DNA of 6,165 nucleotides from an uncultured Collinsella sp. (GTDB taxonomy: Bacteria > Actinomycetota > Coriobacteriia > Coriobacteriales > Coriobacteriaceae), in assembly GCA_902482615.1 (NCBI GenBank), contig CABTAA010000105.1, positions 1 to 6,165 of the forward strand, in the 5' to 3' direction. Shown piece by piece: positions 5,077 through 6,165 of the stretch. Each line of letters begins with the position of its first letter. Within the stretch, counting starts at the first letter, position 1. The position numbers and the translations under genes were made by a program. The notes below the pieces were generated by a model. The model saw only the letters and a list, made by a program, of their open reading frames with translations, ran no database searches and was not told the DNA's origin.

Positions 5077-6165
5077 CTACTCGTCGTGCTTCTCCTCGCG
5101 GCGTGCAGCAGCGCGTGCGTCGTGGATGCCCTTGATCGCGGCATGGCGAGCCGTTCGGGCATCATGGATGGCGTCGCGAGCCTCGGCGGTCGTCGCCTTG
5201 GCAGAGCGCAACTTGGCGGCCAGATCGGGGTTGGTTTCGGCGACCGCGGTAATCGCGGGGCCGTCGAGCTCCTCTTGCGTGGGCTCGGCCAAAAAGTCGA
5301 TAGCATACTGGGCGGCCACCATGGAGCCCTTTGCCAGCACGGTCTCGTCGATCTTGTAGAAGCAGGAATGTTGGGCGTACGTGGCGCCAATCTTGGGGTT
5401 GCGCGTACCTACAAAGGCGAGCACGCCCGGTACGCGACGCAGGTACTCCGAAAAATCCTCGCCCGAAAGCGTGCCGCGATAATGGCCTTGGCCGGTGGGG
5501 CCCAGGCACTTGATTACAGCCTGACGGCAGCGCTCGCTCGAGGCGGCGTCGTTTTCGACCTTGTAGTTGGCGATGGTGTAGTCGGTGAGCTCTGCCTCGG
5601 CGCCCAAGGCGGCCGCGGTATGCTCCACGATGCGGCGCATAAGCTCCGGCATTTCCTCGTGGGTCGAATCGCCGTAGGTGCGCACCGTGCCGGCGAGGTA
5701 GGCCGTGCCGGCGATAACGTTGCGCGCGGTACCGCCGTGCAGCTCGCCAACGGTGATGACGGCAGGCTCGTATGGGCTGATTTCGCGCGAAACGATGGTC
5801 TGCAGGGCGTTGACAATCTCGGCGGCAACCATGACGGCGTCGTGACCGCGCTGGGGCATGGCACCATGGCACGAGGTGCCGCGGACATCGATGCGGAACC
5901 AGTCGGTATTGGCCATGCGCGGGCCGGGCTCGCAGCTCACAGTGCCGGTGTCGACCTCGCTCCAGATGTGCGCGGCGTAGGCGCCATCGACGCCGTCGAG
6001 CACACCCGTGCCGATCATGAGCTTAGCGCCCTGGCCGTTTTCCTCGCTGGGCTGGAATACGATGCGGACTTCGCCGTGGATGTCGTCGGTCATATGGCGC
6101 AGGATTTGCAGCGTTCCGAGCATCATGGCGATATGGCAGTCGTGGCCGCAGGCGTGCATGCAGCC
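5077..6165 (-). CDS. M20 family metallo-amidohydrolase/peptidase, N-terminus cut by the window
   Basis: On the minus strand the frame is open from the right edge to the stop TAG (5079-5077), giving 362 visible residues. The ATG at 6159 is internal: the two codons before it give GC, completing the M20 signature GCMHACGHDCHIAMMLG. About the first 100 residues therefore lie outside the window. Numbering from that Met, the likely metal ligands and catalytic residues are Cys4 and His6, Glu39-Glu40 in FQPSEEN, His64 in AAHIW, and His264 in AQHSCFY. The dimerisation-domain motif GTSCHGAMPQRGHDAV is near residue 94, and GGTARNVIAGTAYLAGTVRT follows. This is the aminoacylase/hippurate hydrolase/indole-acetyl-amino-acid hydrolase group (M20D), enzymes that cleave N-acyl amino acids with two metal ions in the cytosol. 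The exact substrate cannot be read. The core ends near residue 290; a charged, Ala-rich helical tail of 70 residues follows, which the family usually lacks. Confidence 0.95.
   Translation of the reverse strand, partial: GCMHACGHDCHIAMMLGTLQILRHMTDDIHGEVRIVFQPSEENGQGAKLMIGTGVLDGVDGAYAAHIWSEVDTGTVSCEPGPRMANTDWFRIDVRGTSCHGAMPQRGHDAVMVAAEIVNALQTIVSREISPYEPAVITVGELHGGTARNVIAGTAYLAGTVRTYGDSTHEEMPELMRRIVEHTAAALGAEAELTDYTIANYKVENDAASSERCRQAVIKCLGPTGQGHYRGTLSGEDFSEYLRRVPGVLAFVGTRNPKIGATYAQHSCFYKIDETVLAKGSMVAAQYAIDFLAEPTQEELDGPAITAVAETNPDLAAKLRSAKATTAEARDAIHDARTARHAAIKGIHDARAAARREEKHDE

Noticed and set aside
6157..6159. ATG at the right edge as the true start of the amidohydrolase
   Set aside because: The codons before it encode Gly-Cys, completing the conserved M20 GCMHACGHD motif, and the family has about 100 residues before this point.

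Overview
The window looks like an ordinary chromosomal stretch from a GC-rich, actinobacterial-type genome. The gene content (YebC, an AmaP/DUF2273/Asp23 cluster, YitT, a zinc-ribbon membrane protein and an M20 amidohydrolase), the strong preference for GAG/AAG codons and the good Shine-Dalgarno sites would suit a gut Coriobacteriia such as Collinsella. That assignment is inference from style and content; no marker gene here proves it. I see no mobile element, integrase, phage gene, CRISPR array, rRNA or tRNA.

Layout from left to right. (1) Bases 1-606 hold the C-terminal four fifths of a YebC/PmpR-type protein, a translation factor or regulator, followed by a rho-independent terminator. (2) Bases 773-2254 form a compact three-gene envelope-stress operon. 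It comprises an AmaP-like membrane anchor, a small DUF2273 membrane protein overlapping it by 8 bases, and an Asp23/Gls24 protein with a very acidic N-terminal extension. The order matches the amaP-DUF2273-asp23 order known from Staphylococcus aureus, where AmaP tethers Asp23 to the membrane. The operon ends in a long imperfect hairpin. (3) Bases 2463-3485 encode a YitT-family membrane protein (DUF161 plus DUF2179) with an unusual hydrophilic N-terminal extension. (4) Bases 3635-4936 encode a zinc-ribbon, multi-pass membrane protein of DUF4013-like type with a Glu-Pro-Ala-rich C-terminal tail. (5) Convergent to it, and cut by the right edge, is an M20-family amidohydrolase with an extra charged helical C-terminal tail. 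A perfect 15-bp hairpin between the last two genes probably serves both as a terminator.

The genes do not form one pathway. The only clear functional unit is the amaP-DUF2273-asp23 operon. The most interesting details are the unusual terminal extensions on four of the proteins, an 8-bp perfect inverted repeat upstream of the YitT gene, and two intergenic sequences sharing a GGGAC-x-GG core that may belong to dispersed repeats. I found no convincing evidence of a wholly new system.
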